A stretch of DNA of 64,000 nucleotides from Hydrogenophaga sp. (GCF_022844385.1 NZ_JALHLX010000001.1:41675-105674); one strand, 5' to 3'; shown: positions 8,796-17,689, numbered from the stretch's first letter. Numbers and translations are program-made. Notes: generated by a model from the sequence alone, not told the origin.

Positions 8796-10597
8796 TGCCC
8801 AAACGTCCTGCAGCCCCCACCGGCGTGCGTTTCACTGTTTCGGTCCAGGATGCCAACGCGCACCTGTTTGCCGTCACGCTGGTGATCGAACAACCCGCGA
8901 AGAACCAACGCGTGAGCTTGCCGGTGTGGATCCCGGGCAGCTATCTGGTGCGCGAGTTTTCGCAGCACCTGCAAGACCTGCAAGCCTGGCAAGACGGCCG
9001 TCCCGTTGAGATGAAGCAGCTCGACAAGCACCAGTGGCAGGCCGACGCGGCGGCGGGCCACCCGCTGGAACTGCAATACGCCGTGTACGCGTTCGACGCT
9101 TCGGTGCGCACCGCCTTTCTGGACAGCACACGCGGGTTTTTCAACGCCACCAGCCTGTGCCTGCGCGTGACCGGCCAGGAAGACCAACCCCAATCTCTGG
9201 AGATCGTGGCGAGCCCCGCCACCCAGGGCTGGAACGTCGTCACAGGTCTGCCCGCGCACAGTGTGGACGCTGCGGGCTTTGGCCACTACCGCGCAGCCGA
9301 CTACGACGAACTGGCCGACTGCCCGGTGGAAATGGGCCAGTTCTGGAACGGCCAGTTCACCGCTGGCGGCGTGGAACACCGCTTCGTGATCAGCGGCGCC
9401 GGGGCCTGGCTCGATGGCGAACGCCTGATCGACGACACGCGCCGCATCTGCGAAGCACAGATCGCCTTTTGGCATGGCGACGGTGCACCTCCGTTTTCCA
9501 ACTACGTGTTCATGCTGCACGCCAGTGCCGACGGCTACGGCGGGCTGGAGCACCGCAATTCCACCGCGCTCATCTGCCAGCGCGCCGACCTGCCGCGCCT
9601 GCGCCCGTCCACCAGCGACAAACCCGCCGCGCTCAAGGCGACCGACGGCTACACCACGTTGCTGGGTCTCATCAGCCACGAGTACTTCCACACGTGGAAC
9701 GTCAAACGCCTGCGTCCGGCCGAGTTCAAGCGCTACGACTACGCGGCTGAAAACTACACCGAGTTGCTCTGGTTCTTCGAAGGCTTCACCAGCTACTACG
9801 ACGACCTGATGCTGCGCCGCGCCGGCCTGATCGACGACGCGACCTATCTGCAGCTGGTGGCCAAGACCATCAACCAGGTGCAGCAGACCCCGGGCCGCCA
9901 TGTGCAGAGCGTGGCGCAGGCCAGTTTCGACGCGTGGGTGAAGTACTACCGCATGCACGAGAACACGCCGAACGCCACGGTGAGCTACTACACCAAGGGC
10001 TCACTCGTGGCCCTCTGCCTGGACCTCACCCTGCGCGCCGAGGGCCACACCACACTGGACGCGGTGATGCGCGAAGTCTGGACACGCTGCAAGGGCGGCC
10101 CCATGCGCGAAGCCGATCTGCTGCGCGCGCTCAAGCGCCTGGGCAAACGCAGCTTTGACGGTGAAGTCGCCGCCTGGGTGCACAGCACGGCCGACCTGCC
10201 CCTGATCGACCTGCTGCAAGGCCAGGGCACCAAGCAGACGCACGACAAGGCGCCGCTGGCCCAGCAGTTGGGCCTGCGCGTGGCCGAGTCCAGTGGCAGC
10301 GTGCAGATCAAGACCGTGCTGCGCGGTGGTGCGGCCGAGGCCGCCGGCATGGCCGCGGGCGACGAGTGGCTGGGCCTGGAATTGGCGCCGGTGAGGCGCG
10401 GTGGTGCGTCCGAGGCCTGGCGCATCCACAAGCTCGACGATGTGCAGATGCTGCGCGGCCAGCGCACGCGCGTCACCGCGCTGGTTTCGCGCGACAACCG
10501 CTTGCTGAAATGCCCGCTGGACTGGCCGACTGAAAGCCAGGCCGTGAAGCTGGGTGTGGCGGATGCGGCGCGCCTGGGCGCCTGGTTGTCCGACTGA
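8795..10597 (+). CDS. M61-family metallopeptidase (glycyl aminopeptidase-like) with PDZ domain
   Basis: A 600-residue zinc peptidase of family M61. The N-terminal beta-rich domain (about 10-190) contains LPVWIPGSYLVREFSQHL, typical of the family; the thermolysin-like catalytic domain contains the zinc site HEYFH (residues 295-299) in the context SHEYFHTWNVKRLRP and the downstream Glu329 in LLWFFEGFTSYYDD. A PDZ-like region lies near the C terminus (about 490-580). No signal peptide is seen, so it is probably cytoplasmic. The ATG overlaps the DUF3429 stop. Physiological substrates of bacterial M61 enzymes are largely unknown. Confidence 0.93.
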   Translation: MPKRPAAPTGVRFTVSVQDANAHLFAVTLVIEQPAKNQRVSLPVWIPGSYLVREFSQHLQDLQAWQDGRPVEMKQLDKHQWQADAAAGHPLELQYAVYAFDASVRTAFLDSTRGFFNATSLCLRVTGQEDQPQSLEIVASPATQGWNVVTGLPAHSVDAAGFGHYRAADYDELADCPVEMGQFWNGQFTAGGVEHRFVISGAGAWLDGERLIDDTRRICEAQIAFWHGDGAPPFSNYVFMLHASADGYGGLEHRNSTALICQRADLPRLRPSTSDKPAALKATDGYTTLLGLISHEYFHTWNVKRLRPAEFKRYDYAAENYTELLWFFEGFTSYYDDLMLRRAGLIDDATYLQLVAKTINQVQQTPGRHVQSVAQASFDAWVKYYRMHENTPNATVSYYTKGSLVALCLDLTLRAEGHTTLDAVMREVWTRCKGGPMREADLLRALKRLGKRSFDGEVAAWVHSTADLPLIDLLQGQGTKQTHDKAPLAQQLGLRVAESSGSVQIKTVLRGGAAEAAGMAAGDEWLGLELAPVRRGGASEAWRIHKLDDVQMLRGQRTRVTALVSRDNRLLKCPLDWPTESQAVKLGVADAARLGAWLSD

Positions 10598-10609
10598 GCG
10601 CGCCGCGCC

Positions 10610-11188
10610 TCAGACCTTGGGCAGGCGGCCTGCCAGTTCCTCGTCGAACTGCTGCACCACCGCAGAGCCCTTGAAGCTCTTGAGCCCGTCGCGGATGCGG
10701 GGCAGCGCGGCCTGCAGGTCGGCAGGCGTCTTGCAACCCTCTGCGCGGATGGCCAGCGTCTCGCCCATGGGACCGAGCTGGTCGTTGATGAAGCGCACAA
10801 CCTGTCTGCGAGCTTCGCTGAACGGCAACGTGGGGGCGGGCACAGCCGCCGCCGGTTGAGCCAGTGGCGGCAGTTGCACGGGCTGAGACGCCTCGGGCTG
10901 AAACGGCGCTGCGGCGGGCACCGCCACCGGGGCCGGCGTGGAGGTCGCAGCCACCACTTTCGGCAAACCGTCGGCACCCACGATCTCGACCCAGCCCCCG
11001 GCCATCAGCTCGTTGAGCGATTGGGTGGCCTGCTCCAGCGAACCGCTGAGTTTTTCGAACTCGGCCAGGTTGCGTTTGCCATCCACCATGATCAGCAGCG
11101 AGCGCAGGCGCGGCCCGAGACCCGCCGGTCGGGAGGTGAGCGCTTCGCGCCCTGCCGCGGTCTTGCCAAACAATGTGTTTTTGTCCAT
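10610..11188 (-). CDS. Conserved hypothetical protein with Pro/Ala-rich linker
   Basis: A 192-residue protein that I do not recognise by name. The first 75 residues look like a small helical or winged-helix module (LGPRLRSLLIMVDGKRNLAEF, then a helix-rich stretch ending GGWVEIVG), followed by an Ala/Pro-rich linker (about 76-125) and a C-terminal helical part (about 128-192; RQVVRFINDQLGPMGETLAI). No membrane segment, signal peptide or catalytic motif is visible. It lies 12 bases after the end of the convergent M61 gene. The ATG at 11188 was preferred to upstream codons because the similarity-like ordered region starts there. Confidence 0.7.
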   Translation of the reverse strand: MDKNTLFGKTAAGREALTSRPAGLGPRLRSLLIMVDGKRNLAEFEKLSGSLEQATQSLNELMAGGWVEIVGADGLPKVVAATSTPAPVAVPAAAPFQPEASQPVQLPPLAQPAAAVPAPTLPFSEARRQVVRFINDQLGPMGETLAIRAEGCKTPADLQAALPRIRDGLKSFKGSAVVQQFDEELAGRLPKV

Positions 11189-11307
11189 GTCTTCCCCAAC
11201 TGTGGGGGGTAATGTAGGGCAGCAAACACTTGCCCGGCTAGGGGTTTCCACTTCGGCGGGTGCGTTTTGCCACACCGGCGGCGTCCGCCAGTGGGCATTC
11301 GCAACAC

Positions 11308-12609
11308 TCAAGCCGAGCGCGAGCGCAGATCCACCACGCGTTTGGCCTTGCCCTGGCTGCGCTCCACACCGCCTTCGGGCTTGAGCTCCACCGCCACGCT
11401 GCTGCCCACATACACCTTGACTTCGTGCTGCAGTTGCTTGGCCGCGGCACGCGCCTCGATGCTCTCGGGCGAGAGCCCGGCACGTGTTTCAACCACCACC
11501 GTGAGGTTGTCCATCGGGCCTTCGCGGGTCAACACACACTGGTAGTGCGCGCTGAGTTCGGGGCGCTTGAGGATCAGCTCTTCGATCTGCGTGGGGAACA
11601 CGTTGACGCCGCGCACGATCATCATGTCGTCGCTGCGGCCGGTGATTTTTTCCATGCGGCGCATGGTGCGCGCCGTGCCAGGCAGCAGGCGCGTGAGGTC
11701 GCGCGTGCGGTAGCGGATGATGGGCAGCGCCTCCTTGGTCAGGCTGGTGAAAACCAGCTCGCCCATCTCGCCATCGGCCACGGGTTCACCGGTCTCGGGA
11801 TCGATGATCTCGGGGTAGAAGTGGTCCTCCCAGATGGTCGGGCCGTCCTTGGTTTCCACACACTCGTTGGCCACACCCGGCCCCATCACTTCCGACAGGC
11901 CATAGATGTCCACCGCATCAATGGCCATGCGCGCCTCGATCGCCACGCGCATGTCGTTGGTCCAGGGCTCCGCGCCGAAGATGCCGATGCGCATGCTGCT
12001 CTCGCGCGGGTCGATGCCTTGGCGCTCGAACTCGTCGGCGATGGCCAGCATGTAGCTGGGCGTGACCATGATGATGTCGGGCCGAAAGTCCTGGATCAGC
12101 TGCACCTGACGCTCGGTCTGGCCGCCGCCGAAAGGCACCACGGTGAGACCCAGTTTTTCGGCACCGTAGTGTGCGCCCAGGCCGCCGGTGAACAGGCCAT
12201 AGCCATAGCTCACATGCACCAGGTCGCCCGGGCGGGCACCGCTGGCGCGGATGCTGCGCGCCACCACCGTGGCCCAGGTGTCGATGTCTTTCAGCGTGTA
12301 ACCCACCACCGTGGGCTTGCCGGTGGTCCCACTGCTGGCATGGATGCGGGCGCACTGCTCACGCGGCACGGCAAACATGCCGAAGGGGTAGCTGTCGCGC
12401 AGGTCCCTCTTGGTGGTGAAGGGAAACCTCGCGAGATCGGCGAGGCTGCGGCAGTCGTCCGGGTGCACGCCCGCCGCGTCGAACTTGGCGCGGTACACGG
12501 GCGAGTTGGCATACGCGTGGCGCAACGTGGCCTGCAAGCGCTTGAGCTGCAGGGCGCGCAGTTCGTCGATGCTGGCTTTCTCGATGGGCTCCAGGGGAAA
12601 GTGCTTCAT
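11308..12609 (-). CDS. paaK: Phenylacetate-CoA ligase PaaK
   Basis: A 433-residue AMP-forming ligase that activates phenylacetate to phenylacetyl-CoA, the entry step of the aerobic hybrid pathway. The adenylate-forming signature IHASSGTTGKPTVVGYT, the segment MVTPSYMLAIADEF, the A5 region VDIYGLSEVMGPGVANEC, YRTRDLTRLLPG and the C-terminal hinge GRSDDMMIVRGVNVFPTQIE are all present in order. Length and motifs match PaaK. It is the last gene of the paaG-paaI-paaK transcript; its ATG overlaps the paaI stop by four bases. Confidence 0.96.
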   Translation of the reverse strand: MKHFPLEPIEKASIDELRALQLKRLQATLRHAYANSPVYRAKFDAAGVHPDDCRSLADLARFPFTTKRDLRDSYPFGMFAVPREQCARIHASSGTTGKPTVVGYTLKDIDTWATVVARSIRASGARPGDLVHVSYGYGLFTGGLGAHYGAEKLGLTVVPFGGGQTERQVQLIQDFRPDIIMVTPSYMLAIADEFERQGIDPRESSMRIGIFGAEPWTNDMRVAIEARMAIDAVDIYGLSEVMGPGVANECVETKDGPTIWEDHFYPEIIDPETGEPVADGEMGELVFTSLTKEALPIIRYRTRDLTRLLPGTARTMRRMEKITGRSDDMMIVRGVNVFPTQIEELILKRPELSAHYQCVLTREGPMDNLTVVVETRAGLSPESIEARAAAKQLQHEVKVYVGSSVAVELKPEGGVERSQGKAKRVVDLRSRSA

Positions 12610-13043
12610 GCGTCCTCCGGGAAGACAGTGCCCTGGATGGTGGCGCTCTTGCCGCGGAACATCGCGACCACCTCACCACGCTGGTTGGTCACCCGCATGT
12701 CGTAAATGCCGTGGCGGCCGCTGAGGGTTTGCTCCACGCCGTCGCAGGTGAGCACATCACCCTCGTGCGCAGGCCGCAAAAATTCGATGCTGCAGCCCGC
12801 GGCGACCGCGTTCTTGTTGTGGCTGTTACAGGCGAATGCAAAGGTGGAATCGGCCAGTGTGAAGATGAAACCGCCGTGGCAGATCTGATGTCCGTTGAGG
12901 TGCAGCGGTTTGACTTGCATGCGCATCACCGCAAGACCGGGCTCACAGCTCAGCAGCTCCATGCCCATGGTGTCCTTGCTCGCGGTATCGACCGCGAACA
13001 TGGTTTGGCCTACCCGGGTCGCTCGTTCGTGTGGGCTCATCAT
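12606..13043 (-). CDS. paaI: Hydroxyphenylacetyl-CoA thioesterase PaaI
   Basis: A 145-residue hotdog-fold thioesterase that releases CoA from dead-end ring-hydroxylated phenylacetyl-CoA intermediates. The conserved core LNGHQICHGGFIFTLADSTFAFACNS (given here in parts: HGGFIFTLAD around residues 56-65) contains the catalytic Asp of PaaI-type enzymes, and the C-terminal half includes RPAHEGDVL and GRHGIYDMRV. Two ATGs occur in tandem (13043 and 13040); the first forms an ATGA overlap with the paaG stop. Confidence 0.93.
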   Translation of the reverse strand: MMSPHERATRVGQTMFAVDTASKDTMGMELLSCEPGLAVMRMQVKPLHLNGHQICHGGFIFTLADSTFAFACNSHNKNAVAAGCSIEFLRPAHEGDVLTCDGVEQTLSGRHGIYDMRVTNQRGEVVAMFRGKSATIQGTVFPEDA

Positions 13044-13834
13044 TCCCCCTTGAACTGCGCCGGGCGTTTTTCGCGGAACGCCATCACGCCTTCGATGTAG
13101 TCGTGGGTTTTGCCCAGCGCCGACTGTGTGTCGCGCTCCACATCCAGCTGCTGGCTCAGGGTGCGTGTGGAGGCGTCGCGCAAGAGCGCACGTGTGGCCA
13201 CCAGTGCGCGGGTCGGCATGGCGGCGAGTTTGCTGGCCATGGCCAGGGAGGCGCCCACGCAGTCATCGCTCACCTCCCAGATCATTCCCCACTCCTTCGC
13301 CTGGGTGGCCGGCAGCTTGTCGCCAGTCAGGGCCAGCGCCATGGCGCGCGCCAGGCCCAGTCGCTCCACCAGGAGCCAACTTCCACCCGCGTCGGGCACG
13401 AGGCCGATCTTGCTGAAGGCCTGGATGAAGCTTGCGCCGGTGGCGGCGATCGCAATGTCGCAGCACATGGCCAGCGACGCGCCCGCGCCCGCTGCCACGC
13501 CGTTGACCGCCGCAATGGTGGGCATGCGCAGGCCTTGCAGGCGCCGCGCGGTGGGGTTGAAGGCCTGCTCGATCACCGGGCCGGGGTCGGCGCGCTGCAC
13601 CAGGTCGGGACCGGGCTCAAAATCGAACTCGGCCAGGTCGGCCCCGGCGCAGAAACCGCGCCCGGCGCCGGTGATCACCAGAGCGCGCACCACCGGGTTG
13701 GCTTCTGCACGGTCCAGCGCGGCCCACAGGTCGTGGTGCATCTGGCGCGTGAAGCTGTTGAGCGCATCGGGTCGGTTGAGCGTGACCAGGGCCACGGCCC
13801 CGCGCTCTTCATACAAGACGGTGGCTTCTGACAT
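13040..13834 (-). CDS. paaG: Oxepin-CoA-forming isomerase PaaG
   Basis: A 264-residue crotonase-fold protein that converts ring-1,2-epoxyphenylacetyl-CoA to oxepin-CoA. The oxyanion-hole segments [13 protein letters not shown] and [22 protein letters not shown] are conserved, and the position of the second acidic residue ([13 protein letters not shown]) is Asp-containing as in PaaG rather than the Glu pair of enoyl-CoA hydratases. Its neighbours paaI and paaK support the assignment. It is the promoter-proximal gene of the leftward paa operon, with a 157-base divergent promoter region behind it. Confidence 0.93.
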   Translation of the reverse strand: MSEATVLYEERGAVALVTLNRPDALNSFTRQMHHDLWAALDRAEANPVVRALVITGAGRGFCAGADLAEFDFEPGPDLVQRADPGPVIEQAFNPTARRLQGLRMPTIAAVNGVAAGAGASLAMCCDIAIAATGASFIQAFSKIGLVPDAGGSWLLVERLGLARAMALALTGDKLPATQAKEWGMIWEVSDDCVGASLAMASKLAAMPTRALVATRALLRDASTRTLSQQLDVERDTQSALGKTHDYIEGVMAFREKRPAQFKGE

Positions 13835-13896
13835 GGCGGTGGGTCTCCTCGGCTGGCGGTGGGTGTTCGGTGGATGGCTCGGCGGTGCAATTTACC

Positions 13897-13922
13897 ATTC
13901 GCCAACCAATCGGTCGGTGAAT
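13897..13922. promoter_or_regulatory. 26-bp imperfect palindrome, probable TetR-type (PaaR-like) operator
   Basis: The 26 bases from ATTCGCC to GGTGAAT form an inverted repeat in which 20 of 26 positions are symmetrical, with two CCAACC/GGTCGG half-sites about a central AT. Size and half-site shape fit a TetR-family dimer operator. It sits midway between the divergent paaG and PaaF-like genes, where phenylacetyl-CoA-responsive PaaR regulators are known to act in Burkholderiales. The regulator gene itself is not in the window. Confidence 0.65.
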
Positions 13923-13991
13923 GTTTTCCCTCGGTACCCCACCGCTATAGTGGACAGCTTTCCAGCCCCCACCGACACCCGAGGAGACCCC

Positions 13992-14780
13992 ATGACCCCC
14001 ACCACAGCGCCCGAATGCATCACCGTCCGTACCGAAGGCCGTGTCGGCATCGTCACTCTCAACCGCCCCAAACAACTCAACGCCCTGAACAACCAGCTGA
14101 TGGACGAGCTAGGCGCCGCACTCAAGGCCTTCGATGCCGATGACGACATCGGCTGCATGATCCTGACCGGCAGCGAGAAGGCGTTTGCCGCCGGAGCCGA
14201 CATCGGTGCCATGGCCAGCTACACCTTTGCCGACGTCTACAAGGGCGACTACATCACGCGCAACTGGGAAACCATCCGCAGCATCCGCAAGCCCGTGATC
14301 GGCGCGGTGAGCGGCTTCGCCCTCGGTGGTGGCTGCGAGCTGGCAATGATGTGCGACTTCATCATCGCCGCCGACAACGCAAAGTTCGGCCAGCCCGAGA
14401 TCAAGCTGGGCATCATTCCTGGCGCCGGCGGCACGCAGCGCCTGCCGCGCGCGGTCGGCAAATCCAAGGCCATGGACATGGTGCTCACCGCCCGCATGAT
14501 GGACGCCACCGAGGCCGAACGTGCGGGCCTGGTGAGCCGCGTGGTGCCGCTGGAGAAGTTGATGGACGAAGCCCTGGGCGCTGCGCTCATCATTTGCGGT
14601 TTCTCGCTGCCCAGCGTGATGGCGGCCAAGGAGTCGGTCAACCGCGCGTTCGAGGGCTCGTTGTCCGATGGCGTGATGTTCGAGCGCCGCATCTTCCACG
14701 CGCTGTTCGCCACCGCGGACCAGAAGGAAGGCATGGACGCGTTTGTGAACAAGCGCAAGGCCGAGTTCAAGCACCAGTAA
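13992..14780 (+). CDS. paaF: Enoyl-CoA hydratase, PaaF-like
   Basis: A 262-residue crotonase hydrating trans-2-enoyl-CoA; in the phenylacetate pathway PaaF acts on 2,3-dehydroadipyl-CoA. Both catalytic Glu positions are present: one in [20 protein letters not shown] and one in [20 protein letters not shown]. Oxyanion-hole residues lie in [12 protein letters not shown] and [11 protein letters not shown]. The start follows GAGGAG by a good spacing. Because the family is large, the PaaF role rests on the divergent paaGIK neighbours and the shared operator; a general fatty-acid hydratase role is possible. Confidence 0.8.
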   Translation: MTPTTAPECITVRTEGRVGIVTLNRPKQLNALNNQLMDELGAALKAFDADDDIGCMILTGSEKAFAAGADIGAMASYTFADVYKGDYITRNWETIRSIRKPVIGAVSGFALGGGCELAMMCDFIIAADNAKFGQPEIKLGIIPGAGGTQRLPRAVGKSKAMDMVLTARMMDATEAERAGLVSRVVPLEKLMDEALGAALIICGFSLPSVMAAKESVNRAFEGSLSDGVMFERRIFHALFATADQKEGMDAFVNKRKAEFKHQ

Positions 14781-14937
14781 TGGCGCAGCGCGGCGGTGGG
14801 GAAGCACATGCTGTAACACGGCGAAACTTGCACAGGCGTATAACCATTGGCACACAGCAGTACACCGAAAGGCAACAAGTCGGGGCTGCGTGGGCATGCC
14901 ATTGGCATGCATCTCTTTCACAACACAGGAAATCCCC

Positions 14938-15354
14938 ATGACCACCCGCCGACTCTTTTTGATGATGGTGCCCGTGACTGGCGCCGCATTCGCCGCCGCT
15001 TGCTCCAAACAGGAAGAACCCGCTGCAGCCGCTCCGGCCCCAGCGCCCGCTCCTGCTCCGGCCGAACCTCCCGCCGCTGCCGCGCCCGCGCCAGCCGCCC
15101 CCGAGGCAGCGCCGGCAGCTGCCGGCCCGATGGTTGAAGCCACCGATCCCACCGCCGTTGCACTGGGCTACGTGGCTGTTGCGGCCAACGCCGACAAGGC
15201 GAAATACCCCAATTTTGTGGACGGCAGCAACTGCGCCAACTGCGCGCTGTACCAAGGCGCAGCTGGCTCTGAAGCCGGCCCTTGCCCATTGTTTGCAGGC
15301 AAGCAGGTGGCCGCAGCCGGCTGGTGCGCATCATGGGTCAAGAAGACAACCTGA
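14938..15354 (+). CDS. High-potential iron-sulfur protein (HiPIP) with long Ala/Pro linker, probably membrane-tethered
   Basis: A 138-residue periplasmic electron carrier. The C-terminal 65 residues hold the HiPIP [4Fe-4S] pattern C-x2-C-x13-C-x13-C (Cys99, 102, 116, 130) with the aromatic context GWCASW. The N terminus starts MTTRRLFLMM, a twin-arginine-like leader, and has Cys22 after AAFAAA, resembling a lipobox. Between residues 28 and 63 is an Ala/Pro-rich spacer. This suggests a HiPIP tethered to the membrane by a flexible arm, able to shuttle between cytochrome bc1 and an oxidase. The start at 14938 follows CACAGGAAAT. Confidence 0.9.
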   Translation: MTTRRLFLMMVPVTGAAFAAACSKQEEPAAAAPAPAPAPAPAEPPAAAAPAPAAPEAAPAAAGPMVEATDPTAVALGYVAVAANADKAKYPNFVDGSNCANCALYQGAAGSEAGPCPLFAGKQVAAAGWCASWVKKTT

Positions 15355-15420
15355 GCGACCTGTTTGCGGCCCGGCAGCGTCCAGGCCGGGCTTTGATTTG
15401 AGCTACAATCCCGCCTCGTT

Positions 15421-15497
15421 GGTGATATAGCTCAGTTGGTTAGAGCGCAGCATTCATAATGCTGATGTCGGTGGTTCAAGTCCACCTATCACCACCA
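15421..15497 (+). tRNA. tRNA-Met (anticodon CAT)
   Basis: A 77-base cloverleaf with encoded CCA: acceptor GGTGATA paired with TATCACC, D-arm GCTC-AGTTGGTTA-GAGC, anticodon arm CAGCA-TTCATAA-TGCTG with anticodon CAT, five-base variable loop, T-arm GGTGG-TTCAAGT-CCACC. The paired first acceptor base and D-arm look like elongator tRNA-Met rather than the initiator. A tRNA-Ile whose CAT anticodon is modified to lysidine cannot be excluded from sequence alone. Confidence 0.95.
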
Positions 15498-15508
15498 ACA
15501 TTCAAGAA

Positions 15509-15538
15509 GCGGGCTCTGGCAACAGAGCCCGCTTTTTT
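15509..15538 (+). terminator. Intrinsic terminator of the tRNA-Met transcript
   Basis: GCGGGCTCTG (15509-15518) and CAGAGCCCGC (15523-15532) form a perfect 10-bp stem with a GCAA tetraloop, followed by six T residues. It lies 11 bases after the tRNA CCA end. Confidence 0.93.
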
Positions 15539-15577
15539 CATGGCGCACGCCGTTGCGGCCCTCACAGACGGATCTCC

Positions 15578-16138
15578 ATGGCCATCAAGTCCACCATCTT
15601 CAAGGCGAACCTGCAGATCGCCGACATCGATCACAGCTACTACGCCGACCACGCACTCACGCTGGCCCGCCACCCCAGCGAGACTGACGAACGCATGATG
15701 GTGCGCCTGGTGGCGCTGGCCATTCACGCCCACGAATTGCAGGACACCTGCCGCGGTGACGGCACGTTGGCCTTCGGCACTGGCCTGTCCGATCCGGACG
15801 ACCCGGACGTCTCGCTCACCGATTTCACCGGTCGCAAGCGCCTGTGGATCGAGGTCGGCCAGCCCGAAGACAAGCCCCTGGCCAAAGCCTGCAGCAAGGC
15901 CGACGCGGTGGTGCTCTACGCGTTTGGCAGCGCAGCCGATGTGTGGTGGCGCGGCATCCAGACCAAGCTCACGCGGCTGGACCGGCTGCAGGTCTGGCGC
16001 CTGCCGACCGAGGTGGCGCCCGCCCTGGCCCAGATGGCCGAACGCAGCATGCAGCTGCAGGCCACCGTGCAGGAGGGTGTGCTCACGCTCTCCGGCGAAC
16101 GCGGCAGCGTGGCGGTGGAGCCGATCCGCTGGAAGTGA
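15578..16138 (+). CDS. yaeQ: YaeQ-family protein
   Basis: A 186-residue protein of the YaeQ family (fold related to PD-(D/E)XK nucleases). Characteristic segments are MAIKSTIFKANLQIADIDHSYY (residues 1-22, quoted in outline), LTLARHPSETDERMMVRLVA, the acidic RKRLWIEVGQPEDK and the Lys/Ala stretch LAKACSKADAVVLYAFG. The D/E-x-K-like residues within IEVGQPEDK fit the nuclease-like core, but no biochemical function is established. It stands alone between the tRNA terminator and the convergent blc gene. Confidence 0.92.
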   Translation: MAIKSTIFKANLQIADIDHSYYADHALTLARHPSETDERMMVRLVALAIHAHELQDTCRGDGTLAFGTGLSDPDDPDVSLTDFTGRKRLWIEVGQPEDKPLAKACSKADAVVLYAFGSAADVWWRGIQTKLTRLDRLQVWRLPTEVAPALAQMAERSMQLQATVQEGVLTLSGERGSVAVEPIRWK

Positions 16139-16164
16139 AGCACGAGACGTGAGGTGTGGGTCGA

Positions 16165-16734
16165 TCAGCTGTCACTGCGCCGGTGCTCGACCCAGATGAG
16201 TTCGTTCGTCTTCACGCCCAGTCGCGCGGCCTGGGCCACGAGCTGCTCGCGTACACCCGGCGGCAGTTGTTTGTCGCGCGCCAGGATCCACAGATAGTCC
16301 GTGTTGGGGCCGATCACCATGGCCCAGCGGTAGCCGGGGTCGAGTGCGATCACGTGGTAACCGCCATAGAACGGCCCGAAGAACGAGACCTTGAGCGAGG
16401 CGGTGTTGGTGTCGCCGGTGAACAGGGCCTTGCCCACCGCCTCTTTCCATTCGCCCTTTTCGGTGTTGAACCCACGGTTGATCACGGCCACGCTGCCATC
16501 GGCCTCGAGCCGGTAGGTGGCGTTCACGTCGCTCAGGCCGCGCTCGAAGCTGTGGTCCAGCCGGGCGATCTCGAACCACTGGCCGGCGTAGCGCTTCACG
16601 TCAAAGGGGCTCACCACGGTCACGCCGTCGGGCGGCGAAGTGCACGCATTGAGCAAGGGAAGGATGGCCAGGCACAAGACCAGTACAGTGCGCGACCACC
16701 AGCGGTGCACAGGGAGGGGAGATGCAGGGCGCAT
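16165..16734 (-). CDS. blc: Outer-membrane lipocalin Blc
   Basis: A 189-residue bacterial lipocalin. The N terminus is a lipoprotein signal peptide with lipobox LLNAC (Cys31). The lipocalin signature GQWFEIARLDHSFERGL, VNATYRLEADGSVAVINRGFN, FFGPFYGGYHVIALD and the C-terminal NTDYLWILARD are in the usual order. Blc proteins bind lysophospholipids or fatty acids at the outer membrane. It converges with yaeQ and is divergent from the small membrane gene at 16841. Confidence 0.94.
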   Translation of the reverse strand: MRPASPLPVHRWWSRTVLVLCLAILPLLNACTSPPDGVTVVSPFDVKRYAGQWFEIARLDHSFERGLSDVNATYRLEADGSVAVINRGFNTEKGEWKEAVGKALFTGDTNTASLKVSFFGPFYGGYHVIALDPGYRWAMVIGPNTDYLWILARDKQLPPGVREQLVAQAARLGVKTNELIWVEHRRSDS

Positions 16735-16840
16735 GAGGGGCTTCTCGCAGGTTCGTGGACAAGTTTCATTGTGCGCCGTACATTGAAGCGCAGCTCCTCA
16801 CGGGGCCAATGCCCCACTCTTCTCAACCGGCCCGATCACC

Positions 16841-17188
16841 ATGTCGATGTTCAACCAGCTCCCCGGGTTCGTGCGCACACCCGCCGGGCTGGAGCGCGTG
16901 ATCCTGCGCCGCATGCCCAAGGCCTTTCTGCTGAGCGCCCTGCTGCCGGCGCTGGCCGCGCTGTCGGCCCGCTGGTTCGACTGGAGCGGCAGCGAGGCCG
17001 CGGTGGCCGCGAGCATCCAGATGGTGGACTTCGTGGCGATCGGCGTGGTGCTGCTGCTCTGGACCCTGCTGCTCACCCTGGCCATCGGCGCTTTCATCGT
17101 CATGGTGATGAAAGGCCCGGCTTATGTCGCCGATGGCTATCCGCTGGTGGAGTCGGACCGGCCGCTGGACGGCCCGCGCCGGCCGTGA
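16841..17188 (+). CDS. Small hypothetical membrane protein (two predicted TM helices)
   Basis: A 115-residue protein with two hydrophobic helices (about residues 25-45 and 61-90) separated by a short polar loop around RWFDWSGSEAA. The N terminus is basic (RRMPK) and the C terminus is polar and Pro-rich. I do not recognise a named family. It precedes the small secreted protein gene by 99 bases on the same strand; both may be co-transcribed toward miaB. Confidence 0.65.
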   Translation: MSMFNQLPGFVRTPAGLERVILRRMPKAFLLSALLPALAALSARWFDWSGSEAAVAASIQMVDFVAIGVVLLLWTLLLTLAIGAFIVMVMKGPAYVADGYPLVESDRPLDGPRRP

Positions 17189-17287
17189 AGGGTCTTCGGC
17201 GGCAAGGGGCGTGAGACAATCGCGTCCTCCTGCCCAACGGCCTTCGTGACCGTTTCGGCCCCTCCCCACAGCCTCTGGACACACACC

Positions 17288-17689
17288 ATGAACCGCTGCC
17301 CACCCTCCATCCGTTCCGGCCTGCTCACAGCGCTGCTGATCGCCCTGCCCTTCACCGCCCAGGCCCAGTCGGGCACACGCGACTTCCCCGCCAAGGCCCT
17401 GCGCGGCACCCTGGTGGTGGTGCAGCCGCCGAACGTGACCATGGACGACCGTGCCACGCGGCTGTCGCCCGGCGCGCGCATTTACAACACCAACAACTCG
17501 CTGGTGATGTCCGCTTCGCTGCTGAACAAGGAGGTGGTGGTGAACTACACGCTGGACCTGCGCGACCAGATCCAGAACGTGTGGATCCTCACCGAGGCCG
17601 AGGCCAAGGAAAAACGCGCCGGCTTCGGCGTGCAACGCAACTTCGTGTTCGAGTCGCTGCAGCCCAAGCCGGCCGCCAGCACCAACTGA
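17288..17689 (+). CDS. Hypothetical secreted protein
   Basis: A 133-residue protein with a clear Sec signal peptide (residues 1-26; LLTALLIALPFTAQAQ) and a mature part of about 107 residues rich in beta-forming sequence (ALRGTLVVVQPPNVTMDD, LSPGARIYNTNNSLVMSA, VVVNYTLDLRDQIQNVWILT). No cysteines or enzyme motif are visible. It is likely a small periplasmic beta-sandwich. No family is recognised. It lies 105 bases before miaB on the same strand. Confidence 0.7.
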   Translation: MNRCPPSIRSGLLTALLIALPFTAQAQSGTRDFPAKALRGTLVVVQPPNVTMDDRATRLSPGARIYNTNNSLVMSASLLNKEVVVNYTLDLRDQIQNVWILTEAEAKEKRAGFGVQRNFVFESLQPKPAASTN

